Shown here in pieces: positions 18,136 to 26,076 of a stretch of DNA of 44,666 nt. The position numbers and the translations under genes are program-made. The stretch covers positions 1-44,666 of the forward strand of contig CALEJW010000187.1 in the NCBI GenBank assembly GCA_937898635.1, read 5' to 3'. The stretch comes from an uncultured Pseudomonadota bacterium (GTDB lineage: Bacteria; Pseudomonadota; Gammaproteobacteria; Burkholderiales; Usitatibacteraceae). Each line of letters starts with the position of its first letter. The first letter of the stretch is position 1. The notes beneath the pieces were generated by a model. That model worked only from the letters and a program-made list of their open reading frames with translations, ran no database searches and was not told the DNA's origin.

Positions 18136-18627
18136 ATGCGCCACATCCTCTCCATCCTGGTCGAAAACGAAGCGGGCGCCCTGTCGCGCGTCGCCGGACT
18201 CTTCTCCGCCCGCGGCTACAACATCGAGTCGCTCACGGTCGCGCCGACCGAGGACGCGACCATGTCGCGGATGACGATCCTAACCACGGGCTCCGACGAG
18301 GTCGTCGAGCAGATCACCAAGCAGCTGAACAAGCTCGTCGACGTCGTGAAGGTGGTCGACCTCTCCGAGGGCCGGCACATCGAGCGCGAGCTGATGCTCG
18401 TGAAGGTGCGCGCCGCCGGGAAGGACCGCGAGGAGATGAAGCGCACGGCGGACATCTTCCGCGGCCGCATCATCGACGTCACCGACAAGTCCTACACCAT
18501 CGAGCTCACGGGAACGACCGAGAAGCTCGACGCCTTCCTCGAGGCGCTCGACAAGAGCGCGATCCTGGAAACCGTCCGCACGGGAGTCTCGGGCATCGGC
18601 CGCGGCGAATGGGTGCTCAAAGCCTGA
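18136..18627 (+). CDS. ilvH: Acetolactate synthase, small (regulatory) subunit
   Basis: A 163-aa protein with an N-terminal ACT domain (residues ~3-77: ILSILVENEAGALSRVAGLF, then GYNIESLTV) and the C-terminal ALS_ss domain ending GISGIGRGEW-like (here GVSGIGRGEWVL). It binds valine and gives feedback control and stimulation of the large subunit. Length is typical. It lies between ilvI and ilvC, 26 bases before ilvC, in one operon. Confidence 0.96.
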   Translation: MRHILSILVENEAGALSRVAGLFSARGYNIESLTVAPTEDATMSRMTILTTGSDEVVEQITKQLNKLVDVVKVVDLSEGRHIERELMLVKVRAAGKDREEMKRTADIFRGRIIDVTDKSYTIELTGTTEKLDAFLEALDKSAILETVRTGVSGIGRGEWVLKA

Positions 18628-18653
18628 CAATTCTGCGAATCGAGGAAACGAAC

Positions 18654-19670
18654 ATGAAGGTGTACTACGACAAGGACGCGGACCTCTCCCTCGTGAAGGG
18701 CAAGAAGGTCACCATCATCGGCTACGGCTCCCAGGGCCACGCGCACGCGCAGAACCTCAAGGACTCCGGCGTGAAGGTCACCGTCGGGCTGCGGCCGGAC
18801 GGCGCCTCGTGGGAGAAGGCGAGGAAGGCGAAGCTCGAGGTGAAGGACGTCGGGGCGGCCGTGAAGGGCGCGGACCTCGTGATGATCCTGCTGCCCGACG
18901 AGAACCATGCGGCGGTCTGGAAGGAGTCGATCGAGCCGAACATCAAGAAGGGCGCGGTGCTCGCCTTCGCGCACGGGTTCAACATCCACTTCGGCCAGAT
19001 CCAGCCGCGCAGGGACCTGGACGTGATCATGATCGCGCCCAAGGGCCCGGGCCACCTGGTTCGCTCGACCTACGTGCAGGGCGGCGGCGTGCCGGCGCTC
19101 ATCGCGGTCCACCAGGACGCCACGGGCAAGGCGAAGGACCTCGCGCTCTCCTACGCCTGCGCGATCGGCGGCACCCGCGGCGGCGTGATCGAGACCAACT
19201 TCCGCGAGGAGACGGAGACGGACCTCTTCGGCGAGCAGACCGTCCTCTGCGGCGGGATCGTGGAACTCATCAAGGCGGGCTACGAGACGCTGGTGGAGGC
19301 GGGCTACGCGCCCGAGATGGCGTACTTCGAGTGCCTGCACGAGACCAAGCTCATCGTCGACCTCATCTACGAGGGCGGCATCGCGAACATGAACTACTCG
19401 ATCTCGAACAACGCGGAGTTCGGCGAGTACCTCACCGGGCCGAAGGTGATCGGGCCGGAGGCGCGCCGCGCCATGAAGGAGGCGCTGGCCCACATCCAGT
19501 CCGGCGGCTACGCCCGCGATTTCATCCTCGAGAACCGCGCCGGGGCGCCGACGCTGATGGCCCGCCGCAGGCTCCTCGCCGCGCACCCGATCGAGCAGGT
19601 CGGGGAGAAGCTGCGGGCGATGATGCCCTGGATCCGCAAGAACAAGCTCGTCGACCAGAGCCGCAACTGA
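18654..19670 (+). CDS. ilvC: Ketol-acid reductoisomerase, class I
   Basis: A 338-aa enzyme that isomerises and reduces acetolactate with NADPH and Mg2+. The N-terminal Rossmann domain has GYGSQGHAHAQNLKDSG at ~23-39; the Mg-binding region shows DLFGEQTVLCGG and the KARI domain has ECLHETKLIVDL. The 338-aa length is that of short class I enzymes. ATG at 18654 follows GAGGAA; the open frame upstream is not conserved. Third gene of the ilv operon. Confidence 0.97.
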   Translation: MKVYYDKDADLSLVKGKKVTIIGYGSQGHAHAQNLKDSGVKVTVGLRPDGASWEKARKAKLEVKDVGAAVKGADLVMILLPDENHAAVWKESIEPNIKKGAVLAFAHGFNIHFGQIQPRRDLDVIMIAPKGPGHLVRSTYVQGGGVPALIAVHQDATGKAKDLALSYACAIGGTRGGVIETNFREETETDLFGEQTVLCGGIVELIKAGYETLVEAGYAPEMAYFECLHETKLIVDLIYEGGIANMNYSISNNAEFGEYLTGPKVIGPEARRAMKEALAHIQSGGYARDFILENRAGAPTLMARRRLLAAHPIEQVGEKLRAMMPWIRKNKLVDQSRN

Positions 19671-19758
19671 GGAGGGCGCGGCGGCGGGGCCGGGTCCCTT
19701 CCGGCCCGAAGGCCACGGCGAAGTAGAATGGCCTGTCCCGCGCACCCCCGGAGGAGTC

Positions 19759-20418
19759 TTGGCGCACTACCCGCACCCGATCATCGCCCGCGAGGGCTGG
19801 CCGTTCCTGGCGGGTAGCGTCGCGCTCGCCGCCGTCGCCACCGTCGCCGGCGGATGGTGGTCGGCGCCGTTCTGGCTGCTGGCGCTCTTCGTCCTGCAGT
19901 TCTTCCGCGACCCTGCGCGCGAGGTTCCCGCGGGCGAGCGCCTCGTGCTCGCGCCGGCCGACGGGCGCGTCGTCCAGGTCGGGAAGGCGCGCGACGACTA
20001 CCTCGGTCGCGACGCGCTGAAGATCAGCGTCTTCATGAACGTCTTCAACGTCCACTCCAACCGCTCGCCGGTCGACGGCACCGTGGAGAACGTGTGGTAC
20101 TTCCCGGGGCTCTTCCTGAACGCGGACCTCGACAAGGCCTCCTCCGACAACGAACGCAACGCCCTGCACCTGAGGACCGCGGACGGGTGCGACGTCACGA
20201 CGGTCCAGGTGGCCGGGCTCATCGCCCGGCGCATCCTCTGCTACGCGGGCAAGGGGGACCGGCTCGCGGCAGGGCAGCGCTACGGTTTCATCCGTTTCGG
20301 CTCGCGCGTGGACGTCTACCTGCCGACCGGGGCGACGCCGAGAGTCGCCATCGGCGACCGCGTGTCCGCCACCGCCACCGTCCTCGCCACGCTTCCAGCC
20401 TCCGGGGCATTGCGGTGA
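19759..20418 (+). CDS. psd: Phosphatidylserine decarboxylase proenzyme
   Basis: A 219-aa short-form Psd that decarboxylates phosphatidylserine to phosphatidylethanolamine at the inner membrane. Seen: hydrophobic N-terminal helix (~15-48), the FMNVFNVHSNRSPVDG block at ~92-107, and the self-cleavage site FGSRVD with Ser182 becoming the pyruvoyl group. The TTG start at 19759 follows GGAGGAG at ideal distance. Its stop overlaps the GTG of pssA (GTGA), so the last two steps of phosphatidylethanolamine synthesis are translationally coupled in reverse order of the pathway. Confidence 0.95.
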   Translation: MAHYPHPIIAREGWPFLAGSVALAAVATVAGGWWSAPFWLLALFVLQFFRDPAREVPAGERLVLAPADGRVVQVGKARDDYLGRDALKISVFMNVFNVHSNRSPVDGTVENVWYFPGLFLNADLDKASSDNERNALHLRTADGCDVTTVQVAGLIARRILCYAGKGDRLAAGQRYGFIRFGSRVDVYLPTGATPRVAIGDRVSATATVLATLPASGALR

Positions 20419-21578
20419 GCGCGCCCGTGAAGCCCCCCGCCGCGATCATGGAGCCGATCCGGCGGCGGGGCATCTATCTCCTGCCGAACCTCCTCACCAC
20501 GCTCGCGCTTTTCGCCGGCTTCTACGCGATCGTGCAGGGCATGAACCACGACTTCGAGCGTGCCGCCATCGCGATCTTCGTGGCGATGGTGCTGGACGGA
20601 CTCGACGGCCGGGTCGCCCGGCTGACCCGGACCCAGTCGGCCTTCGGCGCCGAGTACGACAGCCTCTCCGACATGGTGTCCTTCGGAGCCGCGCCCGCGC
20701 TGGTGATGTACGAGTGGGCCCTGCGGGGGATGGGCCGGATCGGCTGGATCGCGGCCTTCGTCTACTGCGTGGGCGCGGCGCTGCGCCTGGCGCGCTTCAA
20801 CACGCAGCTCTCGGTCGCGGACAAGCGCTGGTTCAACGGGCTTCCCAGCCCGGCCGCGGCGGCGCTCGTGGCGGGCATGATCTGGGTGCTGAACGACTAC
20901 CAGGTGAAGGGCGGCGAGGTGAAGTGGTACGCCGCGGCCCTCACCGTCTATGCGGGCGTCACCATGGTCTCCAGCGTCCGCTTCTACAGCGGCAAGGACC
21001 TCAACCTGAGGAGGGCGGTGCCCTTCTGGATGACGCTGGTGATCGTCGTCGCGCTGCTCCTCATCTCGATCGAGCCCTCGCACGTCCTGTGGGGCGTCAC
21101 GATCGCCTACGGCGTCTCGGGCTACATCGGATGGGTCGTGCACCGCTGGCGGGCGGAGGCGAAGGAGAAGCAGTACCAGAACATCCGCGACGCGATCGAC
21201 GAGGGGGACGTGACCGCCCTCGCGCGCATGCTGCACACGACGCCCGCGGACACCGTCGTGGCCGGCGGCGGACGCTCGCTCCTGATGGTGGCGGTCGAGG
21301 AATCCAACCTGCCCGCGGTCGAGCTGCTGCTGGCGCGCGGTGCGCCGACGGACCAGCGCGACGAACGCGGCGCGACGGCGCTCGCGCTGGCCGCCGAGAT
21401 GGGCTTCCAGGAGGCGGTCGAGGTACTTCTCGCGGCGGGGGCCGATCCCAACGTGCAGGATCCGTCGGGACTGACGGCGCTGGACCTTGCGGAGGAGCAC
21501 GGCGCTCACGACATCGTGGCGGCCCTGCTCCGGGGCGGCGCCAAGTCGGGACGCGAGCTGGGCCCCGGCGCGCCGTAG
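20415..21578 (+). CDS. pssA: Phosphatidylserine synthase with C-terminal ankyrin repeats
   Basis: A 387-aa fusion. Residues ~15-245 form a CDP-alcohol phosphatidyltransferase with the full signature D61-G-L-D64-G-R-V-A-R...G78...D82...D86, a PssA-type membrane domain with about 7-8 helices. It transfers phosphatidyl from CDP-diacylglycerol to serine. Residues ~255-375 are a soluble ankyrin domain with repeats such as RSLLMVAVEESNLPAVELLL, GATALALAAEMGFQEAVEVLL and GLTALDLAEEHGAHDIVAALL. No frameshift or internal start separates the halves: the reading frame is continuous. Plain bacterial PssA is ~250-280 aa, so the ankyrin part is an addition facing the cytoplasm, perhaps for docking a partner such as Psd. 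GTG start is coupled to psd. Confidence 0.93.
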   Translation: MSAPVKPPAAIMEPIRRRGIYLLPNLLTTLALFAGFYAIVQGMNHDFERAAIAIFVAMVLDGLDGRVARLTRTQSAFGAEYDSLSDMVSFGAAPALVMYEWALRGMGRIGWIAAFVYCVGAALRLARFNTQLSVADKRWFNGLPSPAAAALVAGMIWVLNDYQVKGGEVKWYAAALTVYAGVTMVSSVRFYSGKDLNLRRAVPFWMTLVIVVALLLISIEPSHVLWGVTIAYGVSGYIGWVVHRWRAEAKEKQYQNIRDAIDEGDVTALARMLHTTPADTVVAGGGRSLLMVAVEESNLPAVELLLARGAPTDQRDERGATALALAAEMGFQEAVEVLLAAGADPNVQDPSGLTALDLAEEHGAHDIVAALLRGGAKSGRELGPGAP

Positions 21579-21607
21579 TTGCCAGTCCCGGCGGCCGTTG
21601 CTATATT
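21579..21607 (+). promoter_or_regulatory. Promoter of the leuA leader
   Basis: TTGCCA (21579-21584), 17 bases, TATATT (21602-21607), with TGC before the -10. It begins one base after the pssA stop. The predicted start, 7 bases past the -10, is the A of the leader ATG at 21614. Confidence 0.7.
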
Positions 21608-21613
21608 CGGCCC

Positions 21614-21700
21614 ATGGATCGCGTCGCGCACATCGCCGAATCCCTGTTCTGCCTCCCCCTGGCGGGCCTCCCGGGCCTGCTGCTGCGCCTCGCGCGCTAA
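21614..21700 (+). CDS. Leucine-rich leader peptide of leuA (attenuator)
   Basis: A 28-codon ORF ending TAA. It encodes 8 leucines, clustered towards the 3' end (L19, L22-L23-L24, L26), within LAGLPGLLLRLAR. It ends 82 bases before leuA and is followed by a GC-rich hairpin. This is the layout of a LeuL-type leader, in which leucine shortage stalls the ribosome and prevents termination. There is no Shine-Dalgarno sequence, and the predicted transcription start coincides with its ATG, so it would be translated from a leaderless end. Too short for standard gene callers. Confidence 0.75.
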   Translation: MDRVAHIAESLFCLPLAGLPGLLLRLAR

Positions 21701-21731
21701 ATACCCCACCCCCCCATTTCGCAGTCTCGAA

Positions 21732-21756
21732 GCCGCTCGCCAGGCGGGCGGCGTTT
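21732..21756 (+). terminator. Probable attenuator hairpin before leuA
   Basis: GCCGCTCGCC (21732-21741) pairs with GGCGGGCGGC (21743-21752), one G-U pair, with a small loop once the inner pairs open. Followed by GTTTCGTCCTT, a weak U-tract. It sits between leader stop and leuA. I could not define the competing antiterminator pairing. Confidence 0.55.
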
Positions 21757-21782
21757 CGTCCTTCCCCATTCCGGAGCGACCC

Positions 21783-23339
21783 ATGCAGGAACAGCTGATC
21801 ATCTTCGACACCACCATGCGCGACGGCGAGCAAAGCCCGGGCGCTTCCATGACCCGCGACGAGAAGATCCGCATCGGCAAGCAGCTCGAGCGGCTTCGGG
21901 TCGACGTGATCGAGGCGGGATTCGCGGCGGCGAGCGCCGGCGACTTCGAGGCCATCCGGGCGGTGGCCGAGGCGGTGAAGGACTCGACCGTCTGCTCGCT
22001 CGCCCGCGCCAACGACAACGACATCCGGCGCGCCGCGGAGGCGGTCGCCCCCGCGCGGCGCAAGCGCATCCACACGTTCATCGCGACGAGCCCGATCCAC
22101 ATGAAGCAGAAGCTGCGCATGAGCGAGGAGCAGGTGCTCGAGGCGGCCGTGCGGGCGGTGAAGCTCGCGCGCGAATTCACCGACGACGTCGAGTTCTCCG
22201 CGGAGGACGCGGTGCGCTCGGAGGTGGACTTCCTCTGCCGGGTGTTCGAGGCGACGATCGCGGCCGGCGCGCGGACCATCAACGTGCCGGACACCGTCGG
22301 CTACAGCGTGCCCGACCGCTGGGGCGCGCTCTTCCGGGAGCTGCTCACGCGGATCCCCAATGCCGGCAAGGCGGTGTGGTCGACGCACTGCCACAACGAC
22401 CTGGGCATGGCGGTGGCCAACTCGCTCGCCGCGGTCATGAACGGGGCGCGACAGGTGGAGTGCACGATCAACGGGCTGGGAGAACGCGCGGGCAATGCCT
22501 CGCTCGAGGAGATCGTGATGGCGGTGAAGACGCGCGCGGACGTCTTCACCTGCCGGACCGCGGTCGACACGGCGCAGATCGTGCCGACCAGCAAGCTCGT
22601 GTCCACCATCACGGGATATCCCGTTCAGCCGAACAAGGCCGTGGTGGGGGCGAACGCCTTCGCGCACGAGTCCGGCATCCACCAGGACGGGGTCCTCAAG
22701 CACCGCGAGACCTACGAGATCATGCGGGCGGAGGACGTGGGCTGGGGCGCCAACCGGCTCACGCTCGGCAAGCTCTCCGGGCGCAACGCCTTCCGCAGCC
22801 GGCTCTCGGAGCTGGGCATCACGCTCGCCTCCGAGGAGGCCCTGAACGCGGCGTTCGCGCGCTTCAAGGAGCTCGCCGACAAGAAGCGCGAGATCTTCGA
22901 CGACGACCTCCAGGCGCTCGTTTCCGACGAGAGCGTCACGCCGGAGCAGGAGCGCTTCAAGCTCGTCTCGCTGCTGGCGCACTCCGAGACGGGCGAGCAG
23001 CCCTTCGCGCGCGTGGTGATCTCGGACGGTGGACACGAGAACCGGGCGGAGGCGCGGGGGGCGGGCCTCGTGGACGCTTCCTTCCAGGCCATCGAGGAGA
23101 TGGTGCGCAGCGGGACGGAGCTGCTTCTCTACTCCGTGAACAACATCACCACCGGCACCGACTCCCAGGGGGAGGTCACGGTGAGGCTCGCGAAGGAGGG
23201 CCGGGTGGTGAACGGGATGGGCGCGGACACGGACATCGTCGTCGCCTCGGCCAAGGCCTACCTCAGCGCGCTCAACAAGATGGGCATCAGTTCCGCGCGG
23301 GTGAACCCGCAGTACGGCGAGGAGCCGGCGACGCCCTGA
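21783..23339 (+). CDS. leuA: 2-isopropylmalate synthase
   Basis: A 518-aa enzyme condensing acetyl-CoA with 2-oxoisovalerate, the first committed step to leucine. The HMGL-like TIM barrel has FDTTMRDGEQSPG near the N-terminus (Met in place of the usual Leu), the metal-binding STHCHNDLGMA, and GLGERAGNASLEE. The C-terminal LeuA allosteric domain (from ~390) provides leucine feedback. ATG at 21783 follows GGAG. Expression is probably set by the leader peptide and hairpin just upstream; substrate comes from the ilv operon 3 kb upstream. Confidence 0.97.
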   Translation: MQEQLIIFDTTMRDGEQSPGASMTRDEKIRIGKQLERLRVDVIEAGFAAASAGDFEAIRAVAEAVKDSTVCSLARANDNDIRRAAEAVAPARRKRIHTFIATSPIHMKQKLRMSEEQVLEAAVRAVKLAREFTDDVEFSAEDAVRSEVDFLCRVFEATIAAGARTINVPDTVGYSVPDRWGALFRELLTRIPNAGKAVWSTHCHNDLGMAVANSLAAVMNGARQVECTINGLGERAGNASLEEIVMAVKTRADVFTCRTAVDTAQIVPTSKLVSTITGYPVQPNKAVVGANAFAHESGIHQDGVLKHRETYEIMRAEDVGWGANRLTLGKLSGRNAFRSRLSELGITLASEEALNAAFARFKELADKKREIFDDDLQALVSDESVTPEQERFKLVSLLAHSETGEQPFARVVISDGGHENRAEARGAGLVDASFQAIEEMVRSGTELLLYSVNNITTGTDSQGEVTVRLAKEGRVVNGMGADTDIVVASAKAYLSALNKMGISSARVNPQYGEEPATP

Positions 23340-23352
23340 ATCCGGAAATGAA

Positions 23353-23378
23353 GATGCCCGCGGCGGGCCGCGGGCATC
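23353..23378. terminator. Hairpin between leuA and the convergent ComEA-like gene
   Basis: A perfect 11-bp stem GATGCCCGCGG/CCGCGGGCATC with loop CGGG. No proper T-run follows on either strand, so terminator strength is uncertain. Confidence 0.5.
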
Positions 23379-23430
23379 GCGGGCGCCCCTTTCCCGCCGG
23401 CGCATCCGGCCGGGAAGGGCCGCGGGTTCG

Positions 23431-23745
23431 CTACTTCTTCTTGCCTTCGGGCTGTTTCGCGATGATCTTTTCCCGGATGTCGTTGTAGACGTTCTCCGGA
23501 ACGATCTTGCGATCGACCAGCTCGTTCTTTCCCCTGTAGGGACGGCCCTTGATGATCGCGTCGGCTCGCACGTCGCCGACGCCCTTCAGTTTCATCAACT
23601 CGTCGCGGGAAGCCGTGTTCAGGTCGAGCAGCGCTTCGGCCTTCTTCTCCGCAGCGGCGGCGACCGGCTTGGGCGGGTCCTTGGCGAACACCGTGCCGGT
23701 CGCGGCGAGGAGCGCGATGGCGGCAGCGGCGATGAGCTTCTTCAT
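23431..23745 (-). CDS. Secreted ComEA-like helix-hairpin-helix protein
   Basis: A 104-aa protein with a Sec signal peptide (MKKLIAAAAIALLAATGTVFA, cleavage after ~21) and a ComEA/SLBB-type helix-hairpin-helix at ~39-95: LDLNTASRDELMKLKGVGDVRADAIIKGRPY. The tail is lysine-rich. Such periplasmic proteins bind DNA in natural uptake, though many short versions are uncharacterised. Start ATG is preceded by AGGAG. It stands alone, convergent with leuA. Confidence 0.88.
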   Translation of the reverse strand: MKKLIAAAAIALLAATGTVFAKDPPKPVAAAAEKKAEALLDLNTASRDELMKLKGVGDVRADAIIKGRPYRGKNELVDRKIVPENVYNDIREKIIAKQPEGKKK

Positions 23746-24063
23746 GGATTCTCCTGGTATCTGGGACGGGATGCGTCGCGTGGACGATGGTATCGGATTC
23801 CCCGCGATCGCGACCGTGTAACGCGGATGCCGGTCGGGCCGTTGACAGCCGTCCCCGAATGGCGACAGGCGAACTCTCCAACCGATCAGGCGCTTGCGTC
23901 GCCGGTGTCCTCGCGGTGTCGGTCTCGGGCGACTGGAGCCCGTCCCGGATCCCGGGCGTCGTCGTCCCGGAACCCGCATGGATGCTGGATCGCGGGCGAA
24001 ACGGGCGCAGTGGCACGGAACTTGAGTGGGGAAGGGGTCCATCACGACGAAAGGGCACTGATC
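23746..24063. other. 318-base divergent gap between ComEA-like and bactofilin genes
   Basis: No gene is supported; an open frame through it on the plus strand lacks protein-like composition. It holds the leader of the ComEA-like gene on the left and a sigma-54-like box (24011-24026) on the right. A TTGACA at 23842-23847 has no matching -10. Confidence 0.6.
24011..24026 (+). promoter_or_regulatory. Sigma-54-like promoter box before bactofilin
   Basis: TGGCACG-GAAC-TTGAG. It matches the -24/-12 consensus TGGCACG-N4-TTGCW except A for C at the -12 dinucleotide. It lies ~38 bases before the ATG, a suitable distance. Confidence 0.35.
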
Positions 24064-24597
24064 ATGCGATACGCGGACGGAATCTTCGGCCGGAAGGAAC
24101 CTCCTCGCGGACCTGGCGCGCCGGGAAGCGCGCCCGCCCACCCCGCGCCGGCGCCCACGGCAGCTTCGGCGCCGCTCGCCGTCGTGCCCAGGCCCGGGGC
24201 TTCGGCGGCTCCCTCCCATGCCACCCCCGACCACGGGCACCGGGCGGACGAAAGCGGCTCCCGGCTCATCGTCGGTCCCAATATCAAGCTGCGCGGCGTC
24301 GAGATCGACGATTGCGACACGCTGGTGGTCGAGGGCCGCGTGGAGGCGACGATGGTGAGCCGGGCCATCCAGATCGCCGAGAACGGCTCGTTCCGGGGAA
24401 CGGCCGACATCGAGGTCGCGGAGATCCGCGGGCTCTTCGAGGGGGAGCTCACGGCGCGAAGCCGGCTCGTGATCCACGCGACCGGGCGGATCACGGGCAA
24501 GGTGCGATACGGAAAGCTCCTCGTGCAGGAGGGCGGCGAGATCTCGGGCGACGTGGGAACCGTCGCGGAGCGCGCCGCAGGCCCGAAGCCGGCCTAG
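24064..24597 (+). CDS. Bactofilin (polymer-forming cytoskeletal protein)
   Basis: A 177-aa protein. The N-terminal ~65 residues are Pro/Ala/His-rich and disordered; ~66-162 is the DUF583 beta-helix with repeating turns: SRLIVGPNIKLRGVEIDDCDTLVVEGRVEA, RAIQIAENGSFRGTADIEVAEIRGLFEGEL, RLVIHATGRITGKVRYGKLLVQEGGEISGDV (quoted in pieces under the family's repeat). Bactofilins self-assemble into filaments at the inner membrane and position envelope enzymes. No LytM peptidase is adjacent. ATG at 24064 chosen because the preceding open frame is not protein-like. Stop overlaps purB's stop as CTAG. Confidence 0.92.
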   Translation: MRYADGIFGRKEPPRGPGAPGSAPAHPAPAPTAASAPLAVVPRPGASAAPSHATPDHGHRADESGSRLIVGPNIKLRGVEIDDCDTLVVEGRVEATMVSRAIQIAENGSFRGTADIEVAEIRGLFEGELTARSRLVIHATGRITGKVRYGKLLVQEGGEISGDVGTVAERAAGPKPA

Positions 24598-25961
24598 CTC
24601 TCCCGCGCGAGCTTCGCGGCGAGACCGACGTAGGTGGCGGGCGTCAGCGCGAGCAGGCGGGACTTCACCTCGCCGGGCAGGGGCAGGGCCTGGACGAAGC
24701 GGTGCAGTTCCTCGCGCGTGATGCCGCCCTTGCCCCGCGTGAGGTCCTTCAGCTTCTCGTAGGAGCCCTCGATGCGGTGGGCCCGCATCACCGTCTGCAC
24801 GGGTTCCGCCAGCACGTCCCAGCATCCGTCGAGATCCGCCGCGATGCGCGCCGGGTCGGCCTCGAGCTTGCCCAGGCCCCGCAGGCAGGCTTCGTAGCCC
24901 AGAAGGCAGTAGCCGAACGCGACGCCCATGTTGCGAAGCACGGTGGAGTCGGTGAGGTCGCGCTGCCAGCGCGAGACCGGGAGCTTCTCGGCCAGGTGGC
25001 GCAGCAGCGCGTTCGCGAGCCCGAGGTTGCCCTCCGAGTTCTCGAAGTCGATGGGGTTCACCTTGTGCGGCATGGTGGAAGAACCCACCTCGCCCGCCTT
25101 CACGCGCTGGCGGAAGTAGCCGAGGGAAATGTAGCCCCAGACATCCCGGTCGAGATCCACGAGGATGGTGTTGAGCCTCGCCAGCGCGTCGAACGCCTCT
25201 GCCAGGGCATCGTGGGGCTCGATCTGGATCGTGAGGGGGTTGTAGGCGATGCCCAGGCCGGTGACGAAGCGGCGGGAGAAGTCGGGCCAGTCCATGTCCG
25301 GTGCGGCGACGACGTGGGCGTTGAAGTTTCCCGAGGCGCCGTTCACCTTGCCCATCATCTCCACGGCCGCCGTCGCGAGCCGCGCGCGCTTCAGGCGCCA
25401 GGCGACGTTCGCCATCTCCTTGCCGAGCGTGGTCGGCGTGGCCGGCTGCCCGTGCGTGCGCGAGAGCATGGGCAGGCTGGCGTGCGCTCGCGCGAGCTCG
25501 TCCAGCCGAAGCGCGATGGCGTCGATCGCGGGCAGCAGGACCTGGTCCAGTCCGCCGCGCACCATGAGGGCGTGCGCGAGGTTGTTGATGTCCTCCGACG
25601 TGCAGGCGAAGTGGATGAACTCCCCGGCAGCGGCGACCTCGGCCTCGCCCGCGAACTTCTCCCGCAGCCAGTACTCGACCGCCTTCACGTCGTGATTCGT
25701 CGTCGCTTCGATGGCCTTGACGCGCTCGGCGTCTTCCAGCGAAAAGGCGGCCGCCGCCCGGTCGAGCCGCTCCACCGTGGCCGGCGAGAAGGGGGCGAGG
25801 AGCGCGAACCCCGGCTCCGACGCGAGCGCCTTGAGCCACGCGATCTCCACCCGCACCCGCAGGCGGATCAGCGCGAATTCGCTGAAATGCTCCTGCAGCG
25901 CGCGAGTCTTGGAAGCGTAGCGCCCGTCGAGCGGCGAAAGGGCGGTGAGGGCGTGTGCCAT
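24594..25961 (-). CDS. purB: Adenylosuccinate lyase
   Basis: A 455-aa enzyme of the fumarase/aspartase superfamily, the same length as E. coli PurB (456). It cleaves SAICAR and adenylosuccinate in purine synthesis. Seen: LSPLDGRYASKT at the N-terminus, TNHDVKAVEYWLR, the SRTHGQPATPTTLGKE block and the signature GSSTMPHKVNP. The start at 25961 (MAHALTALSPLDGRY) fits the family; the open frame continues upstream only by GC bias. Monocistronic, convergent with bactofilin and divergent from the glutathione transferase. Confidence 0.97.
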   Translation of the reverse strand: MAHALTALSPLDGRYASKTRALQEHFSEFALIRLRVRVEIAWLKALASEPGFALLAPFSPATVERLDRAAAAFSLEDAERVKAIEATTNHDVKAVEYWLREKFAGEAEVAAAGEFIHFACTSEDINNLAHALMVRGGLDQVLLPAIDAIALRLDELARAHASLPMLSRTHGQPATPTTLGKEMANVAWRLKRARLATAAVEMMGKVNGASGNFNAHVVAAPDMDWPDFSRRFVTGLGIAYNPLTIQIEPHDALAEAFDALARLNTILVDLDRDVWGYISLGYFRQRVKAGEVGSSTMPHKVNPIDFENSEGNLGLANALLRHLAEKLPVSRWQRDLTDSTVLRNMGVAFGYCLLGYEACLRGLGKLEADPARIAADLDGCWDVLAEPVQTVMRAHRIEGSYEKLKDLTRGKGGITREELHRFVQALPLPGEVKSRLLALTPATYVGLAAKLARES

Positions 25962-26038
25962 GGCGTGACCGTGCGCGAATTTTATCACGCGCACCGCCCG
26001 GTACCGTCGCCGGCGGCGGCGGGGGGCGCCACCCCCGA

Positions 26039-26047
26039 TGCTATACT
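26039..26047 (+). promoter_or_regulatory. Extended -10 promoter of the glutathione transferase gene
   Basis: TGC-TATACT followed by CGG, no -35; almost the same as the leuA leader -10 region. The ATG is 30 bases further. Confidence 0.45.
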
Positions 26048-26076
26048 CGGCGCCCGTCGCCCGGAGTGGAGCATCC

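Noticed and set aside
21661..21741. Antiterminator pairing GGCGGGC (21661-21667) with GCTCGCC (21735-21741)
   Set aside because: The pairing is possible, but a ribosome stalled at the Leu triplet would cover the first arm, which is the wrong logic for leucine attenuation.
23842..23847. TTGACA as a promoter for bactofilin
   Set aside because: No acceptable -10 at 16-18 bases.
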